64,000 bases of DNA from Archangium gephyra (GCF_001027285.1 NZ_CP011509.1:7340501-7404500), one strand, 5' to 3'. Shown: positions 45,397 through 55,016, numbered from the stretch's first letter. The notes: generated by a model from the sequence alone, not told the origin. Program-made: numbers and translations.

Positions 45397-45882
45397 ATGA
45401 AGCCCGAAGCCCGCGCCGAAATGGTCGCCCATGCCGAACGCGCCCTGCGCCGCGGAGAGCTGAACGAGGCCCTGGGCCTCTACGAATCGCTCTGCCGGGC
45501 CTTCCCCGAGGACGAAGCGCTCGGCCTCAAGCTGGCCAACCTGCGCGAGATGCTCCAGCCCCAGGAGCTGCAGACGCTCCAGGCCCTCCGGGCCAGCGCC
45601 GTCCCCGAGGCCATCCCCCAGGGCCCCTCCACCCCCGTCACCGAGGGCGAGCGCCTCTTCTTCCTCGGGGACTATGTAGGTGCCGCGGCCGCCTACCGCC
45701 GGGCCCTCCAGGAGAATCCGGAGAACGAGCTGTTCCGCGAGCGGCTGGTGGAGCTGTACCGGCTGGCCCGCTCCCTCCCGGTGAGCTCGCCCACGGATCG
45801 CCAACTGCCCCGCCAGCCCGAGCCGCTGCTGCACGCCCTGTTGGACCGGCTCGCCGCGCGCCGCCGCATCAAGCGCGATTGA
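45397..45882 (+). CDS. Small TPR-repeat protein
   Basis: Predicted 161 residues with two tetratricopeptide-type helix pairs: residues 9-45 (ALRRGELNEALGLYESLCRAFPED) and about 80-115 (RLFFLGDYVGAAAAYRRALQENPEN). Such repeats mediate protein contacts. No signal peptide. It lies 124 bases before a Ser/Thr kinase gene on the same strand and may be a partner in that pathway. There is no good ribosome site before ATG 45397 (CCCCGAG). Confidence 0.72.
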   Translation: MKPEARAEMVAHAERALRRGELNEALGLYESLCRAFPEDEALGLKLANLREMLQPQELQTLQALRASAVPEAIPQGPSTPVTEGERLFFLGDYVGAAAAYRRALQENPENELFRERLVELYRLARSLPVSSPTDRQLPRQPEPLLHALLDRLAARRRIKRD

Positions 45883-46006
45883 CGCTTTGCACCCCACGGG
45901 GGCGGCTCCTAGAATCCAACCCCGACGTCCCTGTCATACTCGCGCCCTCCACCCTGACACTCGCGTCCGCATGGGCATCGGCTTGGAAGACTGAGACTCG
46001 GCACCC

Positions 46007-47815
46007 ATGACGCACATCGGCCGCAACATCGGGCGGTACCGCATCCTCGAGGAGCTGGGCTCCGGGGGCATGAGCGTCGTGTACAAGGGGTTGGACACGG
46101 CGTTGGATCGCGAGGTGGCGGTGAAGGTGCTGCACCCGCACCTGGCCAACAAGTCCGAGTCGCGGCGGCGGCTGGCGCGCGAGGCCAAGGCGGTGGCGCG
46201 GCTGCACCACCCCAACATCCTCGAGGTGTTCGACTTCTCGGCCGAGGGCGCGCAGGACGCCTTCCTCGTCACCGAGTACGTGCGGGGCCGCACCCTCAAG
46301 GAGTGCGTGGACGAGCTGGGCCGGCTGGAGCTGCCCGAGCTGGCGGCGATGATCATCCATGAGCTCGCCGCGGCGCTGGCGCACGCGCACGAGGCCGGCG
46401 TCATCCACCGGGATTTGAAGCCCGAGAACGTGATGGTCCGCGAGGACGGCGTCCTGAAGCTGATGGACTTCGGCATCGCGAAGCTGCTCGACATCGAGGA
46501 TCGGATGACCGTCACGGGCGCGCTGGTGGGCTCGCCCGCGCACATGGCGCCGGAGATCATCGAGGGCCACGAGGCCGGCGCCGAAGCGGACATCTTCTCG
46601 CTGGGCACCATCCTCTATTCCCTCATCGTGGGCCGGCTGCCCTTCACGGCCGCCAACGCCACCGCCACGCTCAAGCGGATTCTCGACGGGGCCTATGAGG
46701 ATCCACGCCAGCGGGTGCCCACGCTCTCGGACGAGCTGGCGGAGATCTGCGCCACGTGCCTCGCGAGGGATCCAGCGCGGCGCTACTCGAACGCGGGCAA
46801 GCTGCGCGATGCGCTCGGGGACTACCTGGCGGGGCTCGGTTTCGCGCGCGTGGGCGAGGAGCTCGCGTCCTTCTTCGCGGATCCGCCCTCGTACCAGAAG
46901 CTGATGCGCCCGCGAATCATCGCCACGCTGCTGGAGCGCGGGGAGCGGCTGCTCGCGGACAAGCGCACGCCCCGGGCGCTGGCCTGCCTCAACCAGGTGC
47001 TCGCGCTCGACGCCACCAACGCGCGGGCGCTCGGGCTGCTCCAGGGACTGGAGCGGGAGCGCCGCGTGAAGCTGTGGCGTGCCCGGGGGCTGAAGCTGGG
47101 CATGGGCCTGGTGGTGGCCTCGGTGCTCGCGGTGGGCTTGCACCTCTTCCAGCGACGTGCCCCGGAAGCCGCGCCCGCGGTCACGTCCTCCGCGCGGGTC
47201 AGTCCCAAGAAGGTGCCGAAGACGGCGCCCGTGGAGAAACCGTCACCTCCCGGGCCCCTGGAGCACGCCACGGTCACCCCGGAGCCCGCGCGACCCAACC
47301 CCGAGAAGCGGCTCGTCCCGCGCCCCGAGCCCGTGCCCCGCGAGCCCGTCCGGGCGGTGCCGGAGTCCGTGTCCATCCTCGTACGGCCCTACGGCTACAT
47401 CCGCGTGGACCAGGGGGCGCGCAGCGACAAACCGCTCGCGCAGCACATGGTGGAGCTAACGCCCGGCCCGCACACCGTCACCATCACCTGCGACTACTGC
47501 GAGGACGCGCAGGAGACCATCGACGTGCGGCGGGGCGTGGAGAACGTCTTCGCCCTGCGCGCCCTGCTCAAGCGCTCGAGGCTGTCGTTCGTGTACGAGC
47601 CGGCGGACGCGCTGGTGCGCGTGGGGGGCGAGGCGCGCACCGTGCGCGAGTCCCAGGAGCGGCCCTTCGAGATCCAATCGCCGAGGGGCCCGGCGAGCTT
47701 CCAGCACCGGGTGGAGTACGAGGTGAGCCACAACGGGTACCTCACCGAGAAGCGCGTGGCGAACCTGGAGCCCGGCAAGTCCACCACCCTGCGCGGGGCG
47801 CTCGTCGCCGAATGA
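46007..47815 (+). CDS. Membrane Ser/Thr protein kinase
   Basis: Predicted 602 residues, a bacterial Hanks-type (Pkn) kinase. All key motifs are seen: glycine loop GSGGMSVVY at 18-26, Lys40 (VAVKV), HRDLKPEN (Asp136), DFG at 154-156 and SPAHMAPE near 176. A single transmembrane helix follows at about 363-382 (LKLGMGLVVASVLAVGLHLF), then a Pro/Glu/Arg-rich linker and a C-terminal region with PEGA-like character. That C-terminal part should be periplasmic and may sense a signal. The gene overlaps the next one by four bases (ATGA) and belongs to a signalling cluster with an FHA-sigma54 activator downstream. Confidence 0.95.
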   Translation: MTHIGRNIGRYRILEELGSGGMSVVYKGLDTALDREVAVKVLHPHLANKSESRRRLAREAKAVARLHHPNILEVFDFSAEGAQDAFLVTEYVRGRTLKECVDELGRLELPELAAMIIHELAAALAHAHEAGVIHRDLKPENVMVREDGVLKLMDFGIAKLLDIEDRMTVTGALVGSPAHMAPEIIEGHEAGAEADIFSLGTILYSLIVGRLPFTAANATATLKRILDGAYEDPRQRVPTLSDELAEICATCLARDPARRYSNAGKLRDALGDYLAGLGFARVGEELASFFADPPSYQKLMRPRIIATLLERGERLLADKRTPRALACLNQVLALDATNARALGLLQGLERERRVKLWRARGLKLGMGLVVASVLAVGLHLFQRRAPEAAPAVTSSARVSPKKVPKTAPVEKPSPPGPLEHATVTPEPARPNPEKRLVPRPEPVPREPVRAVPESVSILVRPYGYIRVDQGARSDKPLAQHMVELTPGPHTVTITCDYCEDAQETIDVRRGVENVFALRALLKRSRLSFVYEPADALVRVGGEARTVRESQERPFEIQSPRGPASFQHRVEYEVSHNGYLTEKRVANLEPGKSTTLRGALVAE

Positions 47816-48780
47816 GCCGCTGCCTTCGCCTCCTGCTGTTGGTGGGACTGCTGGCCCCCGCCGCCGTGTTCGCCGAGGAGCCGGTGGACGCGGAGGTGAC
47901 CACGCTGCGCGCCACCTATGAGTACGGCCGCTACGCCGAGGTGCTGGAGCGGGCGGGGATGCGCATCGACCGGGGCCGGCTGGCGGACAAGGACTTGGTG
48001 GAGCTGCACAAGCTGGCCGGGCTGAGCGCCTTCCACCTCAACCGGACCGAGGACTCGACGCGCCACTTCCGCGCGCTGCTGCGGTTGGAGCCGGACTTCA
48101 ACCTGGATCCCTTCTCGGTGCCGCCGCCGGCGGTGGAGCACCTGAACGGCATCCGCGAGCAGATGTCGGCGGAGCTGGAGCTGGTGCGGCAGGAGCGGCG
48201 GCTGCGGGTGGAGCGGGAGCGCACGGAGGCCGAGCGCCGCGAGCGGGAGCGGGTGGCGGCCGAGGAGCAGCGGCGGCGCCTGGAGGTGCTGTCGCGGCAG
48301 GTGACGGTGCGGCAGGTGGAGACACGCAGCTTCCTGGTGAACTTCGTGCCCTTTGGGGCGGGCCAGTTCCAGCAGGGCCGCAACGGCCTGGGGACGCTCT
48401 TCGCGGCCACGCAGGGAGCGCTCGCCATCACCAGCATCATCTCCTTCTTCGCGTACGACTCGCTCATCGAGACGGAGGACGTCACGGTGGACGACATCCG
48501 CGGGCCCATCAAGGTCTCCGTGAGCTTCATTCCCACCGCGCGCGTGAGGGAGGCCGAGGTCTGGACGGGGCTCAAGTGGGGCTCGGCCGGGGCCTTCTAC
48601 GCCGTCTACGCGGCGGGGGTGCTGGACGCGCTGCTGCACCACCAGGAGCAGGTGGTGCGCACGAGCATCGAGACCCTGCCCTCCGCGCCCGCGCCGGCCG
48701 AGCCCGACGCGCCGCGGGCGAGCCTGCACCTCTACCCCACCTCCGGCGGAGCGGCGGCGGGATTCACCCTCACCTTCTAG
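47812..48780 (+). CDS. Exported coiled-coil and membrane-anchored protein
   Basis: Predicted 322 residues. MSRCLRLLLLVGLLAPAAVFA is a signal peptide. Residues about 30-105 resemble a TPR-like tally of helix pairs ending in LRLEPDFNLDP. A charged coiled coil of Glu/Arg (about 120-165) follows, then hydrophobic segments near 190-215 and 250-280. Function unknown; similar proteins accompany myxobacterial kinases. ATG 47812 overlaps the kinase stop, and the next gene starts 12 bases after its stop, so kinase, this protein and the activator are likely one operon. Confidence 0.72.
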   Translation: MSRCLRLLLLVGLLAPAAVFAEEPVDAEVTTLRATYEYGRYAEVLERAGMRIDRGRLADKDLVELHKLAGLSAFHLNRTEDSTRHFRALLRLEPDFNLDPFSVPPPAVEHLNGIREQMSAELELVRQERRLRVERERTEAERRERERVAAEEQRRRLEVLSRQVTVRQVETRSFLVNFVPFGAGQFQQGRNGLGTLFAATQGALAITSIISFFAYDSLIETEDVTVDDIRGPIKVSVSFIPTARVREAEVWTGLKWGSAGAFYAVYAAGVLDALLHHQEQVVRTSIETLPSAPAPAEPDAPRASLHLYPTSGGAAAGFTLTF

Positions 48781-48792
48781 GAACGCGTCGAC

Positions 48793-50682
48793 ATGGCCAG
48801 CCTCACCGTCCGCAGCCCCGAGGGCAAGGTCCGCACGGTCCCCCTCCACAAGCGCATCACCAGCATCGGCCGCTCGGCCGACAATGACGTGCAGCTGGAG
48901 GATCCGTCGGTACCGGACAGTGCGTTGCACGTGCTCTTCGATGGAACGCGCTACCAGCTGGGCAGCCTGGGGGCGACGTTCCAGGTGAACGGCAAGAAGC
49001 GGGACAACCACGTGCTGGCCTCGGAGGACGTCATCCGCGTGGGCGCCACCGAGCTCGTCTTCGCGCGCGAGGACGCCGTGGCGAAGCCGCCTCCGGCCCC
49101 GGCGCTCTCGGTGACGCACGAGCCGACGTCGGATCCGGACTCGCACACCCGGGACATGCCGGGGGTGGTGGGCCGCGAGCTGGTGCTGCTGCGCCGCCTC
49201 ACGGCGTTCAGCGAGCGGCTGCTGGGCAGCTCCAGCCGGGACGAGCTGCTGGAGAGCCTGCTGGACGAGGCCATCGAGGTGACGCGGGCGGACAAGGGCT
49301 TCCTCATCCTGCGGGACAACGGCGAGCTGAGCGTGAAGGTGGCGCGCAACCTGTCGCGGGAGAACATCGAGGACGCGATGGCGCGGGTGTCGGACTCGAT
49401 CATCGAGAAGGTGGTGCGCACCCGCAAGCCGCTGATCCTGAGCGACGCGCTGGATGACCCCGAGTTCAAGAGCAGCAAGTCGGTGGTGAACCTGAAGCTG
49501 CTGTCGGTGATGTGCGTGCCGCTGGTGCGCAACGACGAGCTGTTCGGGGTGCTGTACGTGGGCAATGACCGGTTGGTGAACCGGTTCGAGCCCAAGAGCC
49601 TGGACATGCTCACCATCTTCGCGGCGCAGGCGCTGCTGCTCATCCAGAACGCGCTGCTGGTGAACGATCTGAAGCTGGACAACACCGAGCTGCGCAAGCG
49701 GCTGGACGACACCCACTATGGGGAGATCGTCGGTGCATGCCAGGGGATGCTGGACGTGTACCGGCGCATCGACAAGATCGCGCCCACGGACATCTCGGTG
49801 CTGATCACGGGAGAGACGGGCACGGGCAAGGAGCTGATTGCCCGGGAGATCCACCGGCACTCGCCGAGGAACAAGGGTCCGTTCATCACCATCAACTGCG
49901 GAGCGATTCCGGAGAACCTGCTGGAGAGCGAGCTGTTCGGCCACGTGAGGGGCGCCTTCACGGGGGCGGTGAACACGAAGGTGGGCAAGTTCCAGGCGGC
50001 CATTGGCGGCACGCTCTTCCTGGATGAGATTGGCGAGATGCCGCTGCAGTTGCAGGTGAAGCTGCTGAGGGCGCTGCAGGAGAAGGTGGTCTACAAGGTA
50101 GGAGATCACCGGGGCGAGCCGGTGGACATCCGGGTGGTGGCGGCGACGAACCGGGTGCTCGAGGAGGAGGTGCGCAAGGGCACCTTCCGCGAGGACCTGT
50201 ACTACCGGCTCAACGTGGTGACGCTGAAGCTGCCGCCGCTGCGCGAGCGGGGCGAGGACCTGTTCGTGTTGGGCAAGTACTTCCTGCAGAAGTACGCGAA
50301 GGAGTTCAACTCGAAGGCGAAGGGTTTCTCGCCGTCGGCGACGGTGGCGATGAAGAAGTACGGCTGGCCGGGCAACATCCGCGAGTTGGAGAACCGCATC
50401 AAGAAGGCGGTGGTGCTGGCGGACAAGCCGCTGCTGGGGCCGGACGATCTGGATTTGAGGCCGGAGAGCCTGGAGCCGGTGCTGCCGCTGTCGGAGGCGC
50501 GGGAGCGCTGGCAGAAGCAGTACATCCAGGAGGTCTACGAGCGGAACAATCGCAACAAGACGAAGACGGCGAAGGATCTGGGAGTGGATCCGCGCACGAT
50601 CTTCCGCCACTTCGAGAAGCTGGAAGCGGAGAAGACTGGCGGTCCGCTGCCGCCCGGCGAGGATGGCGACGAGCTGTTGTAG
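48793..50682 (+). CDS. FHA-GAF sigma-54 dependent transcription activator
   Basis: Predicted 629 residues. Domain order: FHA (about 1-95, SIGRSADNDVQL), GAF sensor (about 135-295), sigma-54 AAA+ domain (about 310-550) and a Fis-type helix-turn-helix (about 585-615, TAKDLGVDPRTIFRHF). The AAA+ domain has Walker A GETGTGKE near 340, GAFTGA near 387 for contact with sigma-54, and the Walker B block TLFLDEIGEM. The FHA domain would let it bind phosphothreonine, placing it downstream of the Ser/Thr kinase encoded 1 kb upstream. Target promoters are not visible. Confidence 0.95.
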   Translation: MASLTVRSPEGKVRTVPLHKRITSIGRSADNDVQLEDPSVPDSALHVLFDGTRYQLGSLGATFQVNGKKRDNHVLASEDVIRVGATELVFAREDAVAKPPPAPALSVTHEPTSDPDSHTRDMPGVVGRELVLLRRLTAFSERLLGSSSRDELLESLLDEAIEVTRADKGFLILRDNGELSVKVARNLSRENIEDAMARVSDSIIEKVVRTRKPLILSDALDDPEFKSSKSVVNLKLLSVMCVPLVRNDELFGVLYVGNDRLVNRFEPKSLDMLTIFAAQALLLIQNALLVNDLKLDNTELRKRLDDTHYGEIVGACQGMLDVYRRIDKIAPTDISVLITGETGTGKELIAREIHRHSPRNKGPFITINCGAIPENLLESELFGHVRGAFTGAVNTKVGKFQAAIGGTLFLDEIGEMPLQLQVKLLRALQEKVVYKVGDHRGEPVDIRVVAATNRVLEEEVRKGTFREDLYYRLNVVTLKLPPLRERGEDLFVLGKYFLQKYAKEFNSKAKGFSPSATVAMKKYGWPGNIRELENRIKKAVVLADKPLLGPDDLDLRPESLEPVLPLSEARERWQKQYIQEVYERNNRNKTKTAKDLGVDPRTIFRHFEKLEAEKTGGPLPPGEDGDELL

Positions 50683-50697
50683 ACGCGGGGCACCGGC

Positions 50698-51153
50698 TCA
50701 ATCGCCGGACTTGCCCCGATGATTTCCCCGGCCACGGCCCTGGGTGCTCTTGCTCCTGGTTCGTGACCGGGCCCGTTTGACCGGTGGGCTGACCGGGTCC
50801 GCGGGATCCAGGGCCCAGGTGCCCTCCTCCCAGCGCTTCAGGGCCTCGGAAGCCGCGAATGGAATCAATCCCTTTCCCTTCGCGGCTTCTTCCAGAACCG
50901 CCCTGGCCTCCGCTGTCCGATGGCGCAACAGGAAAGCCGCTGCGGCCGTCCGCACGTCCATCCTCGGATGTGTGAAAAGCACGGCGAGCGCATCCCGCCC
51001 GGCATCACCATGAGCACACAGCTTATCGAATGCGGCGATGGCTTTCTTCGCGTGCTTGTTTCCGGTCTTCGCATCCCCGTTGAAGATTTCACGGGTTTGC
51101 GCCTCGACATGGTAGGCGAACGCTTCGACAAACTTGTCAAACTCCGCTACCAT
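50698..51153 (-). CDS. SitI-like immunity protein (DUF2019/HEAT-like)
   Basis: Predicted 151 residues. The first 110 are helical with the pattern of DUF2019 proteins: a conserved helix pair, then HGDAGRDALAVLFTHPRMDVRTAAAAFLL, a HEAT-like unit that is common in immunity proteins. The C-terminal 40 residues are Arg/Gly/Lys-rich and disordered. Its start overlaps the toxin gene stop by seven bases, the usual toxin-then-immunity order. It should protect the cell and its kin against the toxin encoded just upstream. Confidence 0.7.
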   Translation of the reverse strand: MVAEFDKFVEAFAYHVEAQTREIFNGDAKTGNKHAKKAIAAFDKLCAHGDAGRDALAVLFTHPRMDVRTAAAAFLLRHRTAEARAVLEEAAKGKGLIPFAASEALKRWEEGTWALDPADPVSPPVKRARSRTRSKSTQGRGRGNHRGKSGD

Positions 51154-52547
51154 ATTCCGTTCCTCACATTTTCGATTGCCAAAAGACCAAATGCCCGCTG
51201 GGCCTCATAGGACTGTATGCTGAGCCACTTTCGCACTGTCAGGGTTCTGGAGCCGGTGATGTGCAGATGAATCGCCGAATATAGGCGACTGACGTTCGTG
51301 TGGAGGGCCTTGTCCATCGCAATGACGTTCTCCGTGTTGTGCAGGGCCTCACCCCCGAACCGCTCCGCGTTGCCCGGGGTCTGCTCCACGATGTGATGCC
51401 ACTCCTTGCCCTTACCCGCTGGGCCCATCGCAGACTTGAAACCACTCGGCGAGCCCCACGCCCTGTGCCCATTGGGCAGGAGCGTTCCCCGTGTCGGCGC
51501 TGGAACTCCTCCTGCGACACTCCGCGTGGCCATGGCCACCACGTGAGGCGCCAACACGACGTGAATCGCTCCCTCGGGCACCGAAACAATGACGCGCTCG
51601 GCGCCGTTTGCCACGTTCAACAGGCCCAGGCCTGCGCTTGCCTCGACCGTGCGCGAGGCCTGCCCGAACCCCGGCAGCTTCGGCGCCTTGGACGCGAGCG
51701 CCACCGTCTCCCCTATCGCCGCCGTCCCCACGATGAGGAGAATCCGCACACTGTTCGGGCCGATCACACGGCCGAACCGCTCGCCAATCTCGCGCAGCTC
51801 CGCGAAGGAGGAGGCCCGCGGCGCCTCGTCGTAAAGCCGTGCGTACGCCCGCAGCAGGTCGAAGAACTCCCACCCCAGGTACCCCCACAGGAGCACGGTG
51901 AATGCGGCGGCGACGCCCTTGGTCACCGGCTCGGGCACCGGCGCGAGCAGGAGCGCCATGTAGGCCGTGATGGAGAAGCTGAGCGTCGCCAGCAACCGCG
52001 TTGGGTCGAGCATGGCCCGCGCTTCCGCGTCCAGCCCTTCCAGCGCCGGTCCCACCGCCAGGGCCAGCGCGAGACTCCGTTTGTCCTCGTCCCGCCATCG
52101 CGGCCCGTCCTCGAGCAGCGTCAGGCAATCCCCCGGCGTGCCGCGCCGCTCGCAATAGCGCCCATAGGAGCGCTCCAGCTCGGGTCTCCACGCTTCGCCG
52201 TTCGAAGGCGAGCAGGCCAGCGCAAGCCGACGGCCGGCATACAGCGGGAAGTGGGAGGTGGCCACCCGCGGCGGCAGGTTGAGCCAGAACGTCGTCAGGG
52301 CCGCCTGGAGCTCCGAGTCCCCCACCCGTACCGGCGCGAAGTCCGTGGGCAGCATGGCGAAGACCGCGTCCCCTGCCCCTGCGCCCTCCACGGGCGGAGC
52401 GTCCCGGTACGCCGTCATGCCGCCCGGGGGAGCACCCGTGGCGCACGCCGTCACCAGCATCAACGCCGCCAGGGCCAGCGCACCCACGCGCGAGCACCAC
52501 CGTTCACCCGGAGGGTGCGAATCGACAAGAGGGTTGGACATCGGCAC
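51147..52547 (-). CDS. SitA-like polymorphic toxin lipoprotein with HNH-type C-terminus
   Basis: Predicted 466 residues. A lipoprotein signal (VGALALAALMLVTAC, Cys35) is followed by a large conserved delivery region with two hydrophobic segments (about 185-230 and 265-285). The last 100 residues form a separate toxin domain with EWHHIVEQ, an Asn in LHNTENVI and a further LH, the layout of HNH/WHH-type nucleases. This architecture matches SitA toxins, which are handed between sibling myxobacterial cells by TraA/TraB outer-membrane exchange and kill recipients without the matching immunity protein. The immunity gene follows directly. Confidence 0.75.
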   Translation of the reverse strand: MPMSNPLVDSHPPGERWCSRVGALALAALMLVTACATGAPPGGMTAYRDAPPVEGAGAGDAVFAMLPTDFAPVRVGDSELQAALTTFWLNLPPRVATSHFPLYAGRRLALACSPSNGEAWRPELERSYGRYCERRGTPGDCLTLLEDGPRWRDEDKRSLALALAVGPALEGLDAEARAMLDPTRLLATLSFSITAYMALLLAPVPEPVTKGVAAAFTVLLWGYLGWEFFDLLRAYARLYDEAPRASSFAELREIGERFGRVIGPNSVRILLIVGTAAIGETVALASKAPKLPGFGQASRTVEASAGLGLLNVANGAERVIVSVPEGAIHVVLAPHVVAMATRSVAGGVPAPTRGTLLPNGHRAWGSPSGFKSAMGPAGKGKEWHHIVEQTPGNAERFGGEALHNTENVIAMDKALHTNVSRLYSAIHLHITGSRTLTVRKWLSIQSYEAQRAFGLLAIENVRNGIW

Positions 52548-52743
52548 CAGTATGGGCCCTCCGGACCGCCCCCGACTCGGCTGCCTGCCTGGCGTGGGGC
52601 GGCCTCGAGCGTCGTGGACTCATCGTGACAGGCTTGTCGCGGTTCCCTGCACCTCCCGGGTATGGCACCCTCGCCAAACCCCTGTTCCGACGATGAAATC
52701 CTCTTCCGACCGACTGGCCAGCGAATTGCTAATGCTCCCCGCC

Positions 52744-53298
52744 ATGAAGTGGTGGGGACTCGGAGCCGCCGCATGGCTCCTGGGGGGATGCGTCATCCCC
52801 CAGGATGCGAGCTACCTCAGCGACGTCCCCGAGCAGCGCAACCGCCCCCCGCGATTCGTGGAGAGCCAGATGCAACCCGCCGAGCGCATCGTCCGAGGCT
52901 ACGGCTCCGATGACCTGTGCCAGCTGACGTTCGAGGCCATCGTCGAGGATCCCGACGTCGACGACCGCATCGTCGCCTACTGGTACGTGGACTACGACCC
53001 CACCCGGACCCAACGCGAGGACGCCCGCAGCGTCATCCAGCCCAAGAAGTCCAAGGTCATCCGCGACGATCGCGCCACCTTCCAGGTGAACTTCAACTCC
53101 GCCGACTTCAACCGGCTCAACGTTCCGGGTGACCACATCGTCGAGGTCGTCGTCACCGACACCGCCCTGGTGGAGGGCCGCGAGCCCGATGCCAGCAGCA
53201 CCGTCACGCTCTCGGACGGAGGCACCGTTGTGGACCCTGGCTACACCACCACCTACGTGTGGTTCGTCAGGACCGAGGCCGGAGGAGGCTGCCCATGA
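52744..53298 (+). CDS. Lipoprotein of unknown function
   Basis: Predicted 184 residues. ATG 52744 gives a compact lipoprotein signal, MKWWGLGAAAWLLGGC (Cys16); ATG 52693 is an in-frame alternative that would put 17 extra polar residues before it. The mature part is rich in Asp, Arg and Val with beta-type runs such as IVAYWYVDYDPT and HIVEVVVTDTAL. It may be an Ig-like or cadherin-like fold, but no family is recognised. The stop overlaps the next start as ATGA. No strong ribosome site is visible at either start. Confidence 0.7.
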   Translation: MKWWGLGAAAWLLGGCVIPQDASYLSDVPEQRNRPPRFVESQMQPAERIVRGYGSDDLCQLTFEAIVEDPDVDDRIVAYWYVDYDPTRTQREDARSVIQPKKSKVIRDDRATFQVNFNSADFNRLNVPGDHIVEVVVTDTALVEGREPDASSTVTLSDGGTVVDPGYTTTYVWFVRTEAGGGCP

Positions 53299-54902
53299 AG
53301 CGGCTCACCCCCCTCCTGTTGCTGTCCACGGCCCTCGCCACGGGCTGCGGCTTCGGCGATCCGGATCCCGTCCTCGGCTGCCGCAGTGACAGCGACTGCA
53401 ACAGTGACGAGGTGTGCTTCCTCGACGGCTGTGGAGACCCGGGCAAGAACATCGCCGTCGAGGTGGTCCCCAACCCCCGCGTCGGTCTGCACGCCCAGGA
53501 CTTCCGGGTGACGGAGCTGCGGAGCCAGCAGAACATCGAGCTGTACGGCTCCTCCACCCTCACGGGCCAGGTGCGCATGGAGGGACCGTCCTCCAACAGC
53601 GTGTACTCCGCCCCCATCACCCTGCGCATGACGGGCGAGAGCCTGCTCATCCCCGGACTGGTGCGCCGCCACGAGAGCACGCTCGTCCCCACCAATGGCG
53701 TCTACACGTTGCCCGTGGGCGTGGGGCGCTACAACGTCACCCTGTTCACCGACGACTCCGAGCTGCCGCCCCTGTCCGGCACCCGCGACGTGCAGCCGGG
53801 CCGCGAGGTGATGCTGGACTTCACCCTGCCCGTCTCCTCCGAGCTCGTCCGGCTCGCCGGCAAGGTGGTGCGCCCGGATGGAAAGCCGGTGGATGTGGAC
53901 CTGGAGGTGCAGGCCCAGGACGAGGACCTGCGCCCGCTCTCGCAGCGCGTGATGGTGAAGCGCGACACGGGAGAGTTCTCCCTCGCGCTCCCGCCCACGG
54001 CCGCCGAGCGGCCCACGGTGGTCCTCCAGGTGGTGCCCACCTCCGCGCAGGCCCTGGTGCCGCAGAAGCTCTTCACCGTGAACCCGCGCCAGGGGGTGCT
54101 GTCTCCCCTGTCCATGGGGGACTATGGCGAGCCGGTGCGGCTCAAGAGCAAGGTGCTGAGCCGCACCGGGCAACCGGTGGCGCAGGCCACGGTGTCCCTG
54201 CAGGGCAAGGTGGGCGGCGGCGGACAATTCCGCAGCCTGAAGGTACTCACGGACGCGAACGGCGCCTTCGAGCTCCTCACCCTTCCGAACGAGACCGGGA
54301 GCGTGATGACGATCTCCGTCGTGCCGCCGCCGGGCTCCAGCGCGAGCTTCACCCAGAAGTACGTCCAGGTGCCGCGCGTCAGCGCCATGCAGTTGTCGGA
54401 CGTGACGTGTGGGGAGCGCGTCACGGTCCGCGGCGAGCTGAAGAAGCCCAGTGACTCACAACCGGCGGCGGGCGTGACGGTCGTGGCCGAGCCCCTCGAG
54501 GAGGTCCTCGGCTGGCCCCGGCCCACGTCCACCTTCGAGGCCCCGCGCACCACGGATGAGGCGGGCAGATTCGAGCTGGCGATGGATCCGGGCCGCTACC
54601 GCCTCGACTTCATCCCCACCGACGATCTCCCGCGCGTCAGCCGCATCGTGACGGTGCCGCCCCCGGACAGCTCCTCCCTGGCGCCGAGCCTGGAGCTCTC
54701 CTCCTTCACCCTCTCCAAGGGCCGCAGCGTCACCGGGCAGGTCACCTTCAACGGCTCGAACGCGGCGCCGTCCACCGCCCCCTACGCCTCCGTCCGCTTC
54801 TTCCGCGTGGTGGACGTGGAGGGCAAGCCGTCCGCCCTGCTGCTCTCGCAGACGCTGACGGACCAGAACGGCGCCTACTCCACCACCGTGCCCGCGCGCT
54901 GA
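53295..54902 (+). CDS. Large lipoprotein with carboxypeptidase-regulatory-like repeats
   Basis: Predicted 535 residues. Lipobox at MKRLTPLLLLSTALATGC (Cys18), then a short Cys-rich segment (CRSDSDCNSDEVCFLDGC) with five Cys, of the sort seen in myxobacterial surface lipoproteins. The rest reads as several beta-sandwich repeats with the signature V-G-V-V-x-P-D-G-K-P and DANGAFELLTLP / DEAGRFELAMDPGRY / QNGAYS, typical of carboxypeptidase-regulatory-like domains. Probably a surface-exposed binding or structural protein. ATG 53295 overlaps the previous stop, so it is co-translated with the lipoprotein before it. Confidence 0.8.
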   Translation: MKRLTPLLLLSTALATGCGFGDPDPVLGCRSDSDCNSDEVCFLDGCGDPGKNIAVEVVPNPRVGLHAQDFRVTELRSQQNIELYGSSTLTGQVRMEGPSSNSVYSAPITLRMTGESLLIPGLVRRHESTLVPTNGVYTLPVGVGRYNVTLFTDDSELPPLSGTRDVQPGREVMLDFTLPVSSELVRLAGKVVRPDGKPVDVDLEVQAQDEDLRPLSQRVMVKRDTGEFSLALPPTAAERPTVVLQVVPTSAQALVPQKLFTVNPRQGVLSPLSMGDYGEPVRLKSKVLSRTGQPVAQATVSLQGKVGGGGQFRSLKVLTDANGAFELLTLPNETGSVMTISVVPPPGSSASFTQKYVQVPRVSAMQLSDVTCGERVTVRGELKKPSDSQPAAGVTVVAEPLEEVLGWPRPTSTFEAPRTTDEAGRFELAMDPGRYRLDFIPTDDLPRVSRIVTVPPPDSSSLAPSLELSSFTLSKGRSVTGQVTFNGSNAAPSTAPYASVRFFRVVDVEGKPSALLLSQTLTDQNGAYSTTVPAR

Positions 54903-55016
54903 ACCAGTCTCCCGCGGGCCCGGGAGCGCCAGGCAGGAGGACGAGGGCATTGCTGGCCACTCGCCCTCCTGGCCTCGGGCGGAGCCAATGCCGGACCGTG
55001 CCTACCTTCAGCCTGG

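Noticed and set aside
48781-48792. Separate promoter before the sigma-54 activator
   Set aside because: Only 12 bases separate it from the previous stop; no -24/-12 GG-GC pattern fits, so cotranscription is preferred.
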